Assembly: GCA_964408085.1 (NCBI GenBank)
Contig: CAYOYB010000009.1
Location: 1 to 64,000, forward strand
Length of the DNA: 64,000 nt
Origin: CAJLIR01 sp964408085
GTDB taxonomy: Bacteria; Bacillota_I; Bacilli_A; RF39; UBA660
Reading direction: 5' to 3'
Shown: one piece after another, positions 33,441 to 42,464 of the stretch
Numbering within the stretch: the stretch's first letter is position 1
How the letters are laid out: each line of letters starts with the position of its first letter
Made by a program: the position numbers and the translations under genes
Notes under the pieces: generated by a model
Databases searched by the model: none
Seen by the model: only the letters and a program-made list of their open reading frames with translations
What the model was told of the DNA's origin: nothing

Positions 33441-33470
33441 ATAAAATTATGTAAAATTATGGTAAAAATA
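33441..33470. promoter_or_regulatory. Three 10-base direct repeats upstream of cssR
   Basis: ATAAAATTAT, GTAAAATTAT and GGTAAAAATA follow each other with an exact 10-base period. OmpR-family regulators bind such direct repeats. In B. subtilis the CssR targets carry tandem octamers (TTTTCACA), so an autoregulatory CssR-like site is plausible, not shown. Confidence 0.5.
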
Positions 33471-33481
33471 TTTTAAAGATG

Positions 33482-33516
33482 AAAAAATATGGAATTATTA
33501 TTATTCCATATTTTTA
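33482..33516. terminator. Strong terminator hairpin
   Basis: AAAATATGGAAT pairs with ATTCCATATTTT with a short loop and T-rich flanks on both sides. On the minus strand it ends the thyX-tmk remnant transcript. Confidence 0.8.
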
Positions 33517-33560
33517 TTTATGTGACTATTTTCTTTTTAACTTTGAATTTTATATTTAAT

Positions 33561-33977
33561 TTATATTCTTTTTTTTACTAACTCATATATTTCTTCATGA
33601 ATATCATCTATTTTTTTCATTTTATTTCCATCATTGCATTCAACCTTATCCCAAGAAAGATAATCAGCTAAAAACATTGAACTTTGATAAACTTTTCGCA
33701 TAAAGCTCAAATCACTTTCATGTATATCGTTAGCTATTCCCTCATTTTGTTTCCTTGCATTTCTTATTTCTGTAACTAAATCAAATGGAGCATATAGAAA
33801 TATGACATTGTCCGGTTCCTTAATACCTATTTTGTTATACTCAAAATCGGTGACATAATCGATAAATCGCTTCTTTTGTTCCATATCTTCAATCAAGGCA
33901 GATTGATAAATTAAGCTAGATGTAGTATATCTATCAAGTAAAATTACTTTCCCTTGCTCATAATTAAATCTTTCTAG
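33561..33977 (-). pseudogene. tmk: 5'-truncated thymidylate kinase remnant
   Basis: An open frame of about 138 codons without a start codon or ribosome site follows thyX. It reads YEQGKVILLDRYTTSSLIYQSA, matching the Asp-Arg-Tyr block of dTMP kinase, then DNVIFLYAPFDLVTEIRNARK, DIHESDLSFMRKVYQSS and a C-terminal helix. The first 90 or so residues of the family, including the P-loop GxxxxGKS, are missing. An in-frame TAA at 33980-33978 closes the frame upstream, and the thyX stop overlaps it in another frame. dTMP kinase acts right after ThyX in thymidine metabolism, so a former thyX-tmk operon lost the 5' half of tmk. A functional dTMP kinase should exist elsewhere. Confidence 0.8.
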
Positions 33978-35169
33978 TTAATAATTTACCTTCCACAAAT
34001 TTACAATCTGATGAGCAATTAAAATCACAGAAAGTACATCTTGCTCCATGTGAATATTTTTCAATATCTTCTGCAAGGTAACTATCTGATTCTTCTAATG
34101 ATTTTTTATATTTTAATAAAGTTTTTTGCGTTTGCATCATTATTTCAAGTTGTGCATTAGTGCATAATCTTTCTTTGCATTTTAAAATAAAATCTTCATA
34201 TTTTCCAGCTTCATTAATTTTAACAAGTTCTCCCTGTGGATTAACATCTTTAACAATTTGCATATTATCAAGCCATTCATCAACTAATGCTTGGTCATCA
34301 GCAATAATTGGTGGTATAAAATACTCTTTTTTATCCAACATTTCTATTTGATAGTCAAGTGTTCTATGCCTATGAGCTTGAGCAAGCTGCGCAAATGAAC
34401 CCTTGTAAGTGTAAGAATAAACATTTCCAAAATGTTCTTCTTTTTTATCCAAGTCTTTTCCAAATATAGATAAACTTCTATGTTTTTCATTTTGAACTAA
34501 TTCTGGAACTATAATATTTAATCTATCTAATTCCATTATAAATTCTTTCATACTTTCACTTAATTTGTTTTCAAAATCACTTGCAAATGCAGTGTGGGAA
34601 TTTATATAATCTTGCATCCAAGATGCTATATAATTTATTTGTCTTAATGACGTTGAATAAATCATTTGTGTGGGCATAAATACTGTTACTAAATATCTTG
34701 CATTTTCTTGAGCTAACTTTTGAATTTTAGTATCATTATAAATATTTCCATATTGTGATTTAATTTTAATTTTAAATATATCAATCCATTTATTATAAAG
34801 TTTAACTTCTTCTTCAGTTATAATTGAATCTTTTTGTCTCTCAACAGGTGTATATCTCGCTGATTTCTCACTCGTTGTATATTGATGCTCATTATTTAAT
34901 ACCATTGCTAAAATTTTAGGTATATTTTGTAAATCAAAACTTATTGAGATATGGTCATAGACACTATGATGTCCATTTTCTAATGTTCTATTAACTCTCC
35001 TCATTGTTTTTTCTTCTGGTTCATTTTCTAGATGAGCAAAACCCTCTTTATCATAACACACGCCTGCAATCTTTCCCGCTAATTTAATAGACGCATCTTT
35101 ATCAAAAATATCGTTTGACTTTAAGAATTGGTTAGGCAAAATACCAACTTTAATTTTTATTTGTTCCAT
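33964..35169 (-). CDS. thyX: Flavin-dependent thymidylate synthase-like protein, ThyX
   Basis: ThyX makes dTMP with FAD and methylenetetrahydrofolate. In this 401-residue protein ENGHHSVYDHISISFDLQ fits the ThyX substrate-entry block. YTTSEKSARYTPVERQ and AQAHRHRTLDYQIEML carry the His-Arg and Ser-Arg-Tyr features of the ThyX active site, although the canonical RHRxxSxNExSxRY order is split. It is larger than classical ThyX (about 220) and carries a C-terminal cysteine cluster (CTFCDFNCSSDC) that could bind metal. AAGGAGGAAA precedes the ATG. The gene is followed by a truncated tmk remnant. The long, Cys-tailed form is known in some Firmicutes and phages. Confidence 0.85.
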   Translation of the reverse strand: MEQIKIKVGILPNQFLKSNDIFDKDASIKLAGKIAGVCYDKEGFAHLENEPEEKTMRRVNRTLENGHHSVYDHISISFDLQNIPKILAMVLNNEHQYTTSEKSARYTPVERQKDSIITEEEVKLYNKWIDIFKIKIKSQYGNIYNDTKIQKLAQENARYLVTVFMPTQMIYSTSLRQINYIASWMQDYINSHTAFASDFENKLSESMKEFIMELDRLNIIVPELVQNEKHRSLSIFGKDLDKKEEHFGNVYSYTYKGSFAQLAQAHRHRTLDYQIEMLDKKEYFIPPIIADDQALVDEWLDNMQIVKDVNPQGELVKINEAGKYEDFILKCKERLCTNAQLEIMMQTQKTLLKYKKSLEESDSYLAEDIEKYSHGARCTFCDFNCSSDCKFVEGKLLTRKI

Positions 35170-35421
35170 TTTTCCTCCTTAAATGATATTTTCCCCTCTT
35201 ACCTTTTTATACCTTAATTATAACATTATTTTCTATCTTTTCAATAATTTTTTAAGATATTATCAAATTTTGTTAAATTTTAATATTACAAATCTAAAAT
35301 AATAAAATACTAAATATGTATATTATCTTACATTAGATTAATTTTTAATATTTATCGATATACTTTATCGTTAGTTTAGTAAATTATAGTTTTTTATCAT
35401 AACTAAATTAAATGCAAAAAA

Positions 35422-35447
35422 AATCCTTAAGATTTAACTTAAAGATT
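35422..35447 (-). terminator. Terminator after the FtsW-like gene
   Basis: AATCTTTAAG pairs with CTTAAGGATT across a six-base loop and is followed by eight T on the minus strand. The 290-base interval 35170-35460 contains only this and the thyX promoter region. Confidence 0.8.
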
Positions 35448-35460
35448 AAATATGTATTTT

Positions 35461-36630
35461 TTATTTTTGGGTTAAATTATCTGATTTTGTTTCAATATTA
35501 ATTCTTTGTGTTACTGCTATAGAACACATCAAACAAATTGTAAACGAACCTCCATAACTTAAAAATGGTAAAGGTACACCTGTTAATGGTATAACCCCAA
35601 ACAAGCCACCTAAATTAAAGAAAATATGCATAAATATATAAATAGCTACTCCCAAAGCCATATATTTACCTCTAATAGTACTTGCTCGACTAGATATTGT
35701 AAGTATTCTACCAAGAACTAAAGCGTAACAAATGAAAATTAAAAATGCTGTTATAAGTCCCCACTCCTCAACAAAAATTGAAAAAATAGAATCAGTGTGT
35801 GGATCATTTATATATGAATATTTTTGCTTACTTTTACCAATTCCTAATCCAGTTAAGCCACCATTATTTATAGCAATAAAGGCATTACATACTTGATAGC
35901 CCCCATCTTCATAATTAGTACATGGATTAAAGAAATTAAAACGAGAACGTTGTTCATCAGTAAAAAAGCTACCAGTTCTAACAACAATCATAACAATAAA
36001 TAATAGGCAAGCAGCTAATAATATTCCTATCGTCTTAACTTTTTCCATTCTTAGAATTGGACTAGCTAAAAACATAATTCCAAAAATAGACAATAAAATC
36101 ATCATTGTACCAAAATCTTTTTGAACAAAAATGATAACTGGAATAGAAACACCAATAAATAGAATAATAGCAATAATATTAAAATGATTAATATTTTTAG
36201 TTCGTAATCTTTTATAAAATCTTTCAAATAAAATTGCTAGAAATATTATTATAACTGGTTTTGCAAATTCACTAGGTTGAAATTTAATACCAAAAATTTC
36301 AATCCAATTTTGTGCCCCTCTATGATAAGCACCATAAAGTAATAAATAAATTAAAACACCAACAATTAATAAAAAAATTAAAGGAATCCATTTTTTATAA
36401 TTTTTTGTATCAAATAATAATATAAAAATCGAAAAAAACAAACCAATACCTAACATAATTATATGTCTATAAAAATAATAATATAAATTAGTGTCATTAT
36501 TTATAGCTTCACGACTAGAAGCTGTTACAATATTAAAAAGACCAAATAAAAATAAAAAGATAGTAACAAATAATAATGGTTTATCCATATTACTAAATAT
36601 ACTTTTAATTTTTTTTAGTATTATATTCAT
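35461..36630 (-). CDS. FtsW/RodA/SpoVE-type SEDS glycosyltransferase
   Basis: The 389-residue protein has ten or so membrane helices and the SEDS family signature. It starts MNIILKKIKSIFSNMDKPLLF, then GAQNWIEIFGIKFQPSEFAKPVIIIF, FVQKDFGTMMILL, and GGYQVCNAFIAINNGGLTGLGIGKSKQKYSYINDPHTDSIFSIFVEEWGL, the FtsW-like catalytic loop. It ends in PLTGVPLPFLSYGGSF. SEDS proteins polymerise peptidoglycan with a class B PBP. The HTDSIFSIFVEEWG loop fits FtsW or SpoVE better than RodA, but one copy alone cannot distinguish them. ATG 36630 follows GGGTGAT; a GTG at 36639 overlaps it. Confidence 0.93.
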   Translation of the reverse strand: MNIILKKIKSIFSNMDKPLLFVTIFLFLFGLFNIVTASSREAINNDTNLYYYFYRHIIMLGIGLFFSIFILLFDTKNYKKWIPLIFLLIVGVLIYLLLYGAYHRGAQNWIEIFGIKFQPSEFAKPVIIIFLAILFERFYKRLRTKNINHFNIIAIILFIGVSIPVIIFVQKDFGTMMILLSIFGIMFLASPILRMEKVKTIGILLAACLLFIVMIVVRTGSFFTDEQRSRFNFFNPCTNYEDGGYQVCNAFIAINNGGLTGLGIGKSKQKYSYINDPHTDSIFSIFVEEWGLITAFLIFICYALVLGRILTISSRASTIRGKYMALGVAIYIFMHIFFNLGGLFGVIPLTGVPLPFLSYGGSFTICLMCSIAVTQRINIETKSDNLTQK

Positions 36631-36665
36631 TACTATCACCCTATCATTAATAATACCATAAATAG

Positions 36666-36720
36666 AAAAAAAAATATATAATTTTGTACTTTAATTTACA
36701 AACAATTATATATTTTTATA
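36666..36720 (-). terminator. Terminator after the 95-residue gene
   Basis: AAAATATATAATT pairs with AATTATATATTTT, with an inner TTGTA/TACAA pair, followed by a long T tract on the minus strand. It ends transcription before the FtsW-like gene. Confidence 0.65.
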
Positions 36721-36726
36721 ATTCTA

Positions 36727-37014
36727 TCAATGTTTAAAAATTTTTGAACCATTAAGTCTTACTGCTGCTTCCACTGTATTAATTGCCCCAATATTTTGTG
36801 CGTCAATATAACTTTGTATTTCCCCATTAACTTTATGACCACTTAAAACTGCAATAGCAGCATGCATACTTTTAATTTCGATATTCAAATAATCTATCAT
36901 TTTATTTTTTGATGCAATTTCCGATCTTACTTGTTGTAATTCATTTTTTACATCTTTAAGTTCCATAAGCACTGATGATAATGTTTCCAATATTTCTTTA
37001 TTAGTATTATCCAT
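36727..37014 (-). CDS. Small coiled-coil protein of unknown function
   Basis: The 95-residue protein is helical: residues 1-45 form a clear coiled coil (KEILETLSSVLMELKDVKNELQQVRSEIASKNKMIDYL), followed by KSMHAAIAVLSGHKVNGEIQSYIDAQNIGAI and a basic end. There is no signal peptide or membrane helix. AGAGGAAAT precedes the ATG. It lies between the FtsW-like gene and the YjcZ-like gene. I do not recognise the family. Confidence 0.6.
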   Translation of the reverse strand: MDNTNKEILETLSSVLMELKDVKNELQQVRSEIASKNKMIDYLNIEIKSMHAAIAVLSGHKVNGEIQSYIDAQNIGAINTVEAAVRLNGSKIFKH

Positions 37015-37170
37015 AAAAATTTCCTCTTTTCTATTTTTCTACTTATAGAATAACAAACTTTCTATTATTTTTCAACACTTTCATATTTTTTTTACAAAAA
37101 CTGTACATTTGCATTAGCATTTTTTTCAAAATTTAATAAAATATATTGGATACTAGATGGGAGGTATATT

Positions 37171-37374
37171 ATGTATTATTATGGTGGCTATCAAGGATAT
37201 GGTAGTGGTTGCTGTGGATATGGTCAAGGCGGATATGGTAATAGTGCTGGATATGGTGCAGCAATTATATTAGTATTATTTATTCTTTTAGTAATTATCA
37301 TTGGTGCTAGATCATTTGGAAATAATAACAACTGTGGATGTGGCAATAATAATTGTGGATGCGGTAACAACTAA
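37171..37374 (+). CDS. YjcZ-family sporulation-associated peptide
   Basis: The 67-residue peptide has a Gly/Tyr/Cys-rich start (MYYYGGYQGYGSGCCGYGQGG), a hydrophobic helix with the YjcZ-type core (GAAIILVLFILLVIIIGARSFG) and a tail of two NNNCGCGNN units. YjcZ-type peptides occur in many spore formers and are linked to spores, though their role is unclear. GGGAGGTATATT precedes the ATG. The duplicated NCGCGNN tail is unusual and could bind metal. It is plus strand and isolated, with a strong terminator after it. Confidence 0.8.
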   Translation: MYYYGGYQGYGSGCCGYGQGGYGNSAGYGAAIILVLFILLVIIIGARSFGNNNNCGCGNNNCGCGNN

Positions 37375-37377
37375 TAC

Positions 37378-37420
37378 AAAAAAAAGAAGAAGTCCAATTT
37401 TAAAGGACTCTTCTTTTTTT
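37378..37420. terminator. Terminator after the YjcZ-like gene
   Basis: AAAAAAGAAGAAGTCC pairs with GGACTCTTCTTTTTTT across a nine-base loop. It ends the plus-strand peptide gene and can also serve the minus-strand gene at 37476. Confidence 0.85.
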
Positions 37421-37475
37421 ATTACTTAATTTCCACCATTATATATAATTTATATTTAAAATTATTTACTAAATA

Positions 37476-38843
37476 TTATTTTTCTTTAACCATTACTATT
37501 TGGACATTACCATATGTATCTTCAATCGTTTCTTCTGTTTTATCATTATATTCAAATGTTATATTTCTTATATAAGCATAACCTTGTTCATAACTATAAC
37601 TTTCTACTTTTTTAGAACCATATAACTCTGCAACATAGTTATCTCCATTTTTAGTTGCTGTTAATTTATACAAATAACCATCTGTACCTAAAATATAAAA
37701 ACCATTACTATACAAAACAACTTGAGCTTGAATTCTCTCATTATTAGAATTAACAATATATTGATTATAGTTGTAATTATCACAAAGCTGAGCATCTAAA
37801 GAAGAAGATATTGATAAATAACTTAAAAAACCATCTTTATAAATTAAAACATATTCTTTTTTTGTATTATTTGGATCTGAAATATCTGAATAATAACTAT
37901 AAGTCAAATAATCACCACTTTTAGTATTTGAACAATATACAATATTATAATAATCATTATTATTAGTTATACCTAAAACTGAACGTGCCTTACCACTCTG
38001 TTCTACTCTATTGCCACCATAAGTAATATTAACAAATTTATTATCAGTTTCAAACTTTTTAGCTTCTCCTACTATGGTATTATTAATATCACCTTTATAA
38101 ATATTTCCTTCTTCTGTCAAAATAACATAATAATACATAGCTGCAACACCATAACTTACAGATGTAATATATTTAGCATGTTCCCCATTTATATTTATCA
38201 TAGTTGGTTCACAATTTTGTCCACAATTTTCTAAATAATAACCAACATTCTTATTAGCATTTATTTCAACTATAATTCCTGTATCCTCAGTTTTAATTTT
38301 GGTATCAGTAATTGGTTTATAAACATTAGCTAATTTATCATTTAAAACATAATTCACTTTTCCATTATTATTATCGTTATTATTGTCATTTACACTATTA
38401 TCTAAACTAGAATCATCATTTTGATTATTTTTTTGTTTGCTTTCATTATTATTTAGAAAATAAAAAACTCCACCAACTGATAATGCAATAATAATTATTA
38501 AAAATATTATTATACCAATATTAGATTTCTTCTTATTATCTTTTTTATTATTATCACCAATCCAATCACTTGTTGGTTGCTCTACTATAGCCTCTTGATT
38601 AGTATTTGAAATAATTTGTTGTTGTGACAGAGTATCTTGACTAACATTTACACTTGTTGGCTGTTGCTGTATAGTACTTTGATTAGTATTTACACTTGTT
38701 GGCTGTACACTCTGAACACCTTGATTATTTACAGATTGATTATTAGCATTCAAATTATTATTAACTTGTGTTACTACTTCACCACAGTTTCCACAAAATT
38801 TTTCTCCATCTTTAATTATTGTTCCACATTTTTTACATTGCAT
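37476..38843 (-). CDS. Zinc-ribbon membrane protein with Gln/Asn/Ser linker
   Basis: The 455-residue protein begins with a zinc ribbon (CKKCGTIIKDGEKFCGNCGE). A low-complexity region with imperfect VQPTSVNTNQST/QQPTSVNVSQDT repeats follows (about 40-95), then one membrane helix (about 110-130, IGIIIFLIIIIALSVGGVFYFL). An acidic/Asn-rich linker leads to an extracellular domain of about 290 residues that is rich in strands with Tyr, Gly and Asn, and contains DQC-type cysteine spacing (CGQNCEPT). The zinc-ribbon-plus-single-helix architecture is common in Firmicutes. The outer part could be a beta-propeller-like sheet domain (inference). A run of repeats in the linker means length may vary between strains. 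Confidence 0.75.
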   Translation of the reverse strand: MQCKKCGTIIKDGEKFCGNCGEVVTQVNNNLNANNQSVNNQGVQSVQPTSVNTNQSTIQQQPTSVNVSQDTLSQQQIISNTNQEAIVEQPTSDWIGDNNKKDNKKKSNIGIIIFLIIIIALSVGGVFYFLNNNESKQKNNQNDDSSLDNSVNDNNNDNNNGKVNYVLNDKLANVYKPITDTKIKTEDTGIIVEINANKNVGYYLENCGQNCEPTMININGEHAKYITSVSYGVAAMYYYVILTEEGNIYKGDINNTIVGEAKKFETDNKFVNITYGGNRVEQSGKARSVLGITNNNDYYNIVYCSNTKSGDYLTYSYYSDISDPNNTKKEYVLIYKDGFLSYLSISSSLDAQLCDNYNYNQYIVNSNNERIQAQVVLYSNGFYILGTDGYLYKLTATKNGDNYVAELYGSKKVESYSYEQGYAYIRNITFEYNDKTEETIEDTYGNVQIVMVKEK

Positions 38844-39075
38844 AATACACTCTCCTATTCTTTTTTTAGAATAACATAAAAAATAAAAAATGACAATTTA
38901 TAAATTTATTTTTTTTAATTTGTTTACATTAAAATTTATTTATATACTAACTTATTTTTGATTATCCGTTTAAACCTATTAAATTAATAAAATCATTATT
39001 TTTTATAGGTCTATATATGAAAACACTTTATAATTTGTCTCAAAAATGTTAAAATATTGTATGGAGTTGATATAT

Positions 39076-39624
39076 GTGTTTAAAAAATTAGATATATTAG
39101 ATGAAAAAGATAAAAGATTACGTCTTGTAAGTAAAGAAGTAACTTTTCCAATTAGCAAAGAATATAAAACATTAATTCAAAGAGCAATCGATCATTTAAC
39201 ATATAGTCAAATTGAAGAATATGAAAAAAAATACAATTTAAGACCAGGAATGGGACTAGCCTTTCCACAACTGGGCATCAATGAAAGAATTATAATAATT
39301 GTCGATGAAGTTGACGATGGTATATTTGAAAATTATGTTGTCATTAACCCTAAAATTGTTAGTAATTCAGCAGAAATGATTGCTGCTGAAGCTGGTGAAG
39401 GTTGTTTAAGTGTTAATCGCGAGGTCCCAGGACAAGTTTTAAGATATGCTCGTGTTACAGTTGAAGGTTTTGATGAAGATGGTAATAAAATTAGAATTAG
39501 AGCACGTGAAGATTTATCTATTGCTTTTCAGCATGAAATTGATCATTTAAATGGTATTTTATTTTTTGATAGGATTAATCCTAATAAAAAATTCTATTCT
39601 GATGTAGAAATTAGATTAATATAA
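39076..39624 (+). CDS. def: Peptide deformylase
   Basis: Deformylase removes the formyl group from new proteins. The three motifs are complete: GMGLAFPQLG (motif 1, about 60), GEGCLSVN (motif 2, with the metal-binding Cys) and FQHEIDHLNG (motif 3, the HExxH zinc or iron site). I place the start at GTG 39076, nine bases after GGAG, giving 182 residues; ATG codons at 39046 and 39061 extend it but lack ribosome sites. It is followed by an arylsulfotransferase-like gene 12 bases downstream, probably in the same transcript. Confidence 0.93.
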   Translation: MFKKLDILDEKDKRLRLVSKEVTFPISKEYKTLIQRAIDHLTYSQIEEYEKKYNLRPGMGLAFPQLGINERIIIIVDEVDDGIFENYVVINPKIVSNSAEMIAAEAGEGCLSVNREVPGQVLRYARVTVEGFDEDGNKIRIRAREDLSIAFQHEIDHLNGILFFDRINPNKKFYSDVEIRLI

Positions 39625-39636
39625 AGGAGTTTAGCT

Positions 39637-41571
39637 ATGAAAAAAATTATTAAAATTTCGTTTTTTATCTTTTTAGCCTTTGCTTGTCCAATCTTAATTT
39701 ATTATACATCTTTAAAGATTGAAGACTTAGAAGAAATACCGAGTCTTATAACTAAGCAAGCTAATTTAGAAGAACAATTTTTAAATGATATTGACAACTA
39801 TTCAATTGATAATCCAAAAGTTATTTTAAATCCTTATGGTATATCTCCTCTTTCAGCTTTAGTCATTTTTAAGACAAACGATTTAGCAACACCAACAGTT
39901 ACAATTAAAGGTAAAGATGAGCTTTCAACTTATGAACACACATTTACACAAGATAATATCCATATGTTACCTATTTATGGGTTATATGCTGACACAGAAA
40001 ATGAAATTATTATTTCAATAAATGGAAAAGAAAAAACAATCAAAATTAAAACTGAGCCACTTCCTGATGATTTTATTTTACCAACTAAAGTTACAGCTAA
40101 CAAAGATAAATTAAATGATGATTTATATTTCTTTACTCCATCAAGTCAAGGTTATACTTGTGCCTATGATGTTAATGGCGATGTTAGATGGTATTTAACT
40201 GATTATTTTATCTGGGATATTAAACGTTTAAATAATGGTCATTTATTATTAAGTAGCAATCGTCTTATTAATAAACCTTATTATATGACTGGTTTAATGG
40301 AATTGGATTTATTAGGTAAAGTATATTATGAATATAATCTACCTGGTGGATATCACCACGATGTTTATGAAATGCCAAATAATAATTTATTAGTAGCTAG
40401 TGATAATTTTGATAGTGGAACTGTTGAGGATTATATTGTTGAAATCGATCGTACGAGTGGTGAAATAGTAAAAACTTTTGATTTAACTAATATTCTACCA
40501 ACTGAAGCTAGTAAAAGCGAAAATTGGGTAGAATACGATTGGTTTCATAATAACGCAGTTTGGTATGATGAAAAGACTAATTCAATTACCTTATCAGGTA
40601 GACATCAAGACGCTGTTATAAATATTGATTATAAATCTGGTACATTAAATTGGATAATTGGTGATTCAACTAATTGGCCAGATGATTATCAAAAATATTT
40701 CTTTACACCAAATGATGAAAATTTTGAATGGCAATGGAGTCAACATGCTTCTATGGTTCTTCCAAATGGAAATATCTTCTTATTTGACAATGGAAATAAT
40801 CGTTCTAAAATAGAAGAAAATTATATAGATGCCAAAGACAATTACAGTCGTGGTGTAATATATAAAATAAACACTACTGATATGACAATTGACACCATTT
40901 GGCAATATGGAAAAAATCGAGGTAGCGATTACTACTCTCCTTATATATCTGATGTTGATTATTTAGATGAAAATCATTATATTGTACATTCTGGAGGACA
41001 CAATGTTGTAGATGGTAAAGTTTCTAATAATCCAGCAGGATTTGGTAACGTAGATAGTTTAAATAGTATTACAACAGAATTATTAAATGATGAAATAATT
41101 TTTGAAATCGAACTTCCAACTAATAATTATCGTGTCGAAAAAATGAATTTATATTCTAAAGAAGTTTACTCACCTGGTATTGGAAAAACTGTTGGAGATA
41201 TGGGTATTACTAAAACTGATAGTCAACGAAAATTGCTTTTATTCCCTAAAAATGGTGATGAAATTATTGAGAAATATAATATTAAATTTACAAAAGAAGC
41301 TGATCGTTTAGTTTTTGAAGGAACTTTTACAAAAGACGATAAAGTTTCAATTATTTTAAATCGCATGAGTAGTCAAAAAAATTATAATGTAGTAATTTCT
41401 AATAAGCCATATGCTGCTATGTGTGTTGATTTATTTAATCAAGATAGTAATAGTGATGAAATTACAGTAACAAAATATATTAATGATTTAGGGCTACATG
41501 ATCGTTATGAAATTTACTTAAAAATAAATGGTACTATTTATAAAATGAATAAAGCAGTAACATTTAATTAA
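39637..41571 (+). CDS. Arylsulfotransferase (ASST)-like membrane-anchored enzyme
   Basis: The 644-residue protein has an N-terminal membrane helix (about 4-25, IIKISFFIFLAFACPILIYYTS) and a beta-propeller-like domain. The propeller carries the ASST layout: GGYHHDVYEMPNNNLL, YDWFHNNAVWYDEKTNSITLSGRHQDAVINID, and QWSQHASMVLPNGNIFLFDNGNNR, with His at the expected propeller positions. In known ASST enzymes a catalytic His carries the sulfate from a phenolic sulfate donor to an acceptor. The family assignment is good, but donor and acceptor are unknown. TAAAGGAGTTTAG precedes the ATG. It follows def and ends at a strong terminator. Confidence 0.85.
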   Translation: MKKIIKISFFIFLAFACPILIYYTSLKIEDLEEIPSLITKQANLEEQFLNDIDNYSIDNPKVILNPYGISPLSALVIFKTNDLATPTVTIKGKDELSTYEHTFTQDNIHMLPIYGLYADTENEIIISINGKEKTIKIKTEPLPDDFILPTKVTANKDKLNDDLYFFTPSSQGYTCAYDVNGDVRWYLTDYFIWDIKRLNNGHLLLSSNRLINKPYYMTGLMELDLLGKVYYEYNLPGGYHHDVYEMPNNNLLVASDNFDSGTVEDYIVEIDRTSGEIVKTFDLTNILPTEASKSENWVEYDWFHNNAVWYDEKTNSITLSGRHQDAVINIDYKSGTLNWIIGDSTNWPDDYQKYFFTPNDENFEWQWSQHASMVLPNGNIFLFDNGNNRSKIEENYIDAKDNYSRGVIYKINTTDMTIDTIWQYGKNRGSDYYSPYISDVDYLDENHYIVHSGGHNVVDGKVSNNPAGFGNVDSLNSITTELLNDEIIFEIELPTNNYRVEKMNLYSKEVYSPGIGKTVGDMGITKTDSQRKLLLFPKNGDEIIEKYNIKFTKEADRLVFEGTFTKDDKVSIILNRMSSQKNYNVVISNKPYAAMCVDLFNQDSNSDEITVTKYINDLGLHDRYEIYLKINGTIYKMNKAVTFN

Positions 41572-41589
41572 ATAATTATAAGAAATTTA

Positions 41590-41635
41590 AAAATAGTACT
41601 TAATTGATTTAAATATTAAATTAAGTACTATTTTA
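41590..41635 (+). terminator. Terminator after the arylsulfotransferase-like gene
   Basis: AAATAGTACTTAATT pairs with AATTAAGTACTATTT around a 13-base loop, followed by a T-rich tract, before the methyltransferase gene. Confidence 0.85.
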
Positions 41636-41670
41636 TATCCTTTTAAATCAAAATAAATGGTGGTATGCAT

Positions 41671-42450
41671 ATGAATGAACAAGAACTAATTAAATATTAT
41701 AATAAATTTAATGAAGAAAAACGTTTAAATACAAGACATGGACAAGTTGAATATCAAACATCCTTAAAATATATTGATATGTATCTAGAACAGATGAATA
41801 ATCCATCTATTATCGATATTGGAGCTGGTAGTGGTAGATATTCAGCCTTTTTAGCAGATAATGGTTATCAAGTAACAGCAATTGAATTAATAAAACATAA
41901 TGTTAGAAAAATTGAAGCGTTAGGAAAAAACATTAATGTTTGTCAAGGAAACGCTCTTAACTTAAAAAAAATCAACGATGAAAGTTTTAATTTAACTTTA
42001 CTATTTGGGCCAATGTATCACTTAATAAGTAAACAAGATAAATTAAAAGCTTTAAATGAAGCAAAAAGAATAACTAAGACAAATGGAATTATTATGGTTG
42101 CCTACTGTATGAATGACTATGCTGTAATTACACATGGTTTTAAAGATAACAATATTATTGAATGCATCAAAAATAATGAATTAGATAATAATTTTCATTG
42201 TTTATCTAAAGAAACTGATTTATATAGTATGGTTAGATTAGAAGATATTAATGAACTAAACGAATTAGTTGGTTTAAATAGAATAAAAATTGTGGCTGCT
42301 GATGGCCCAGCTAATTATATGCGTGATACTTTAAATAAAATGGATGATGAAACTTTTAATATATTTTTAGAATATCACTTTAAAACATGTGAAAGAATGG
42401 ATATGATTGGTTCTTCTGCTCATACATTAGATATATTAAGAAAAAAATAA
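41671..42450 (+). CDS. Class I SAM-dependent methyltransferase
   Basis: The 259-residue protein shows the SAM-binding motif IIDIGAGSGRYSAFLADNG (about 50-66), the acidic strand end AIEL, and NALNLKKINDESFNLTLLFGPMYHLISK, a typical class I layout. It has no membrane helix. The substrate cannot be told. ATG 41671 is placed because GGTGGTATGCAT precedes it; another ATG two codons up is too close. It ends with a hairpin at 42465-42488. It follows the arylsulfotransferase-like gene but with its own terminator between. Confidence 0.9.
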   Translation: MNEQELIKYYNKFNEEKRLNTRHGQVEYQTSLKYIDMYLEQMNNPSIIDIGAGSGRYSAFLADNGYQVTAIELIKHNVRKIEALGKNINVCQGNALNLKKINDESFNLTLLFGPMYHLISKQDKLKALNEAKRITKTNGIIMVAYCMNDYAVITHGFKDNNIIECIKNNELDNNFHCLSKETDLYSMVRLEDINELNELVGLNRIKIVAADGPANYMRDTLNKMDDETFNIFLEYHFKTCERMDMIGSSAHTLDILRKK

Positions 42451-42464
42451 AATTTATATTGCAA

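Noticed and set aside
41590..41635. AGTACTTAAT hairpin as a repeat family shared with the 9.6 kb locus
   Set aside because: The shared core is a short palindrome. The arylsulfotransferase terminator is explained as an ordinary terminator.
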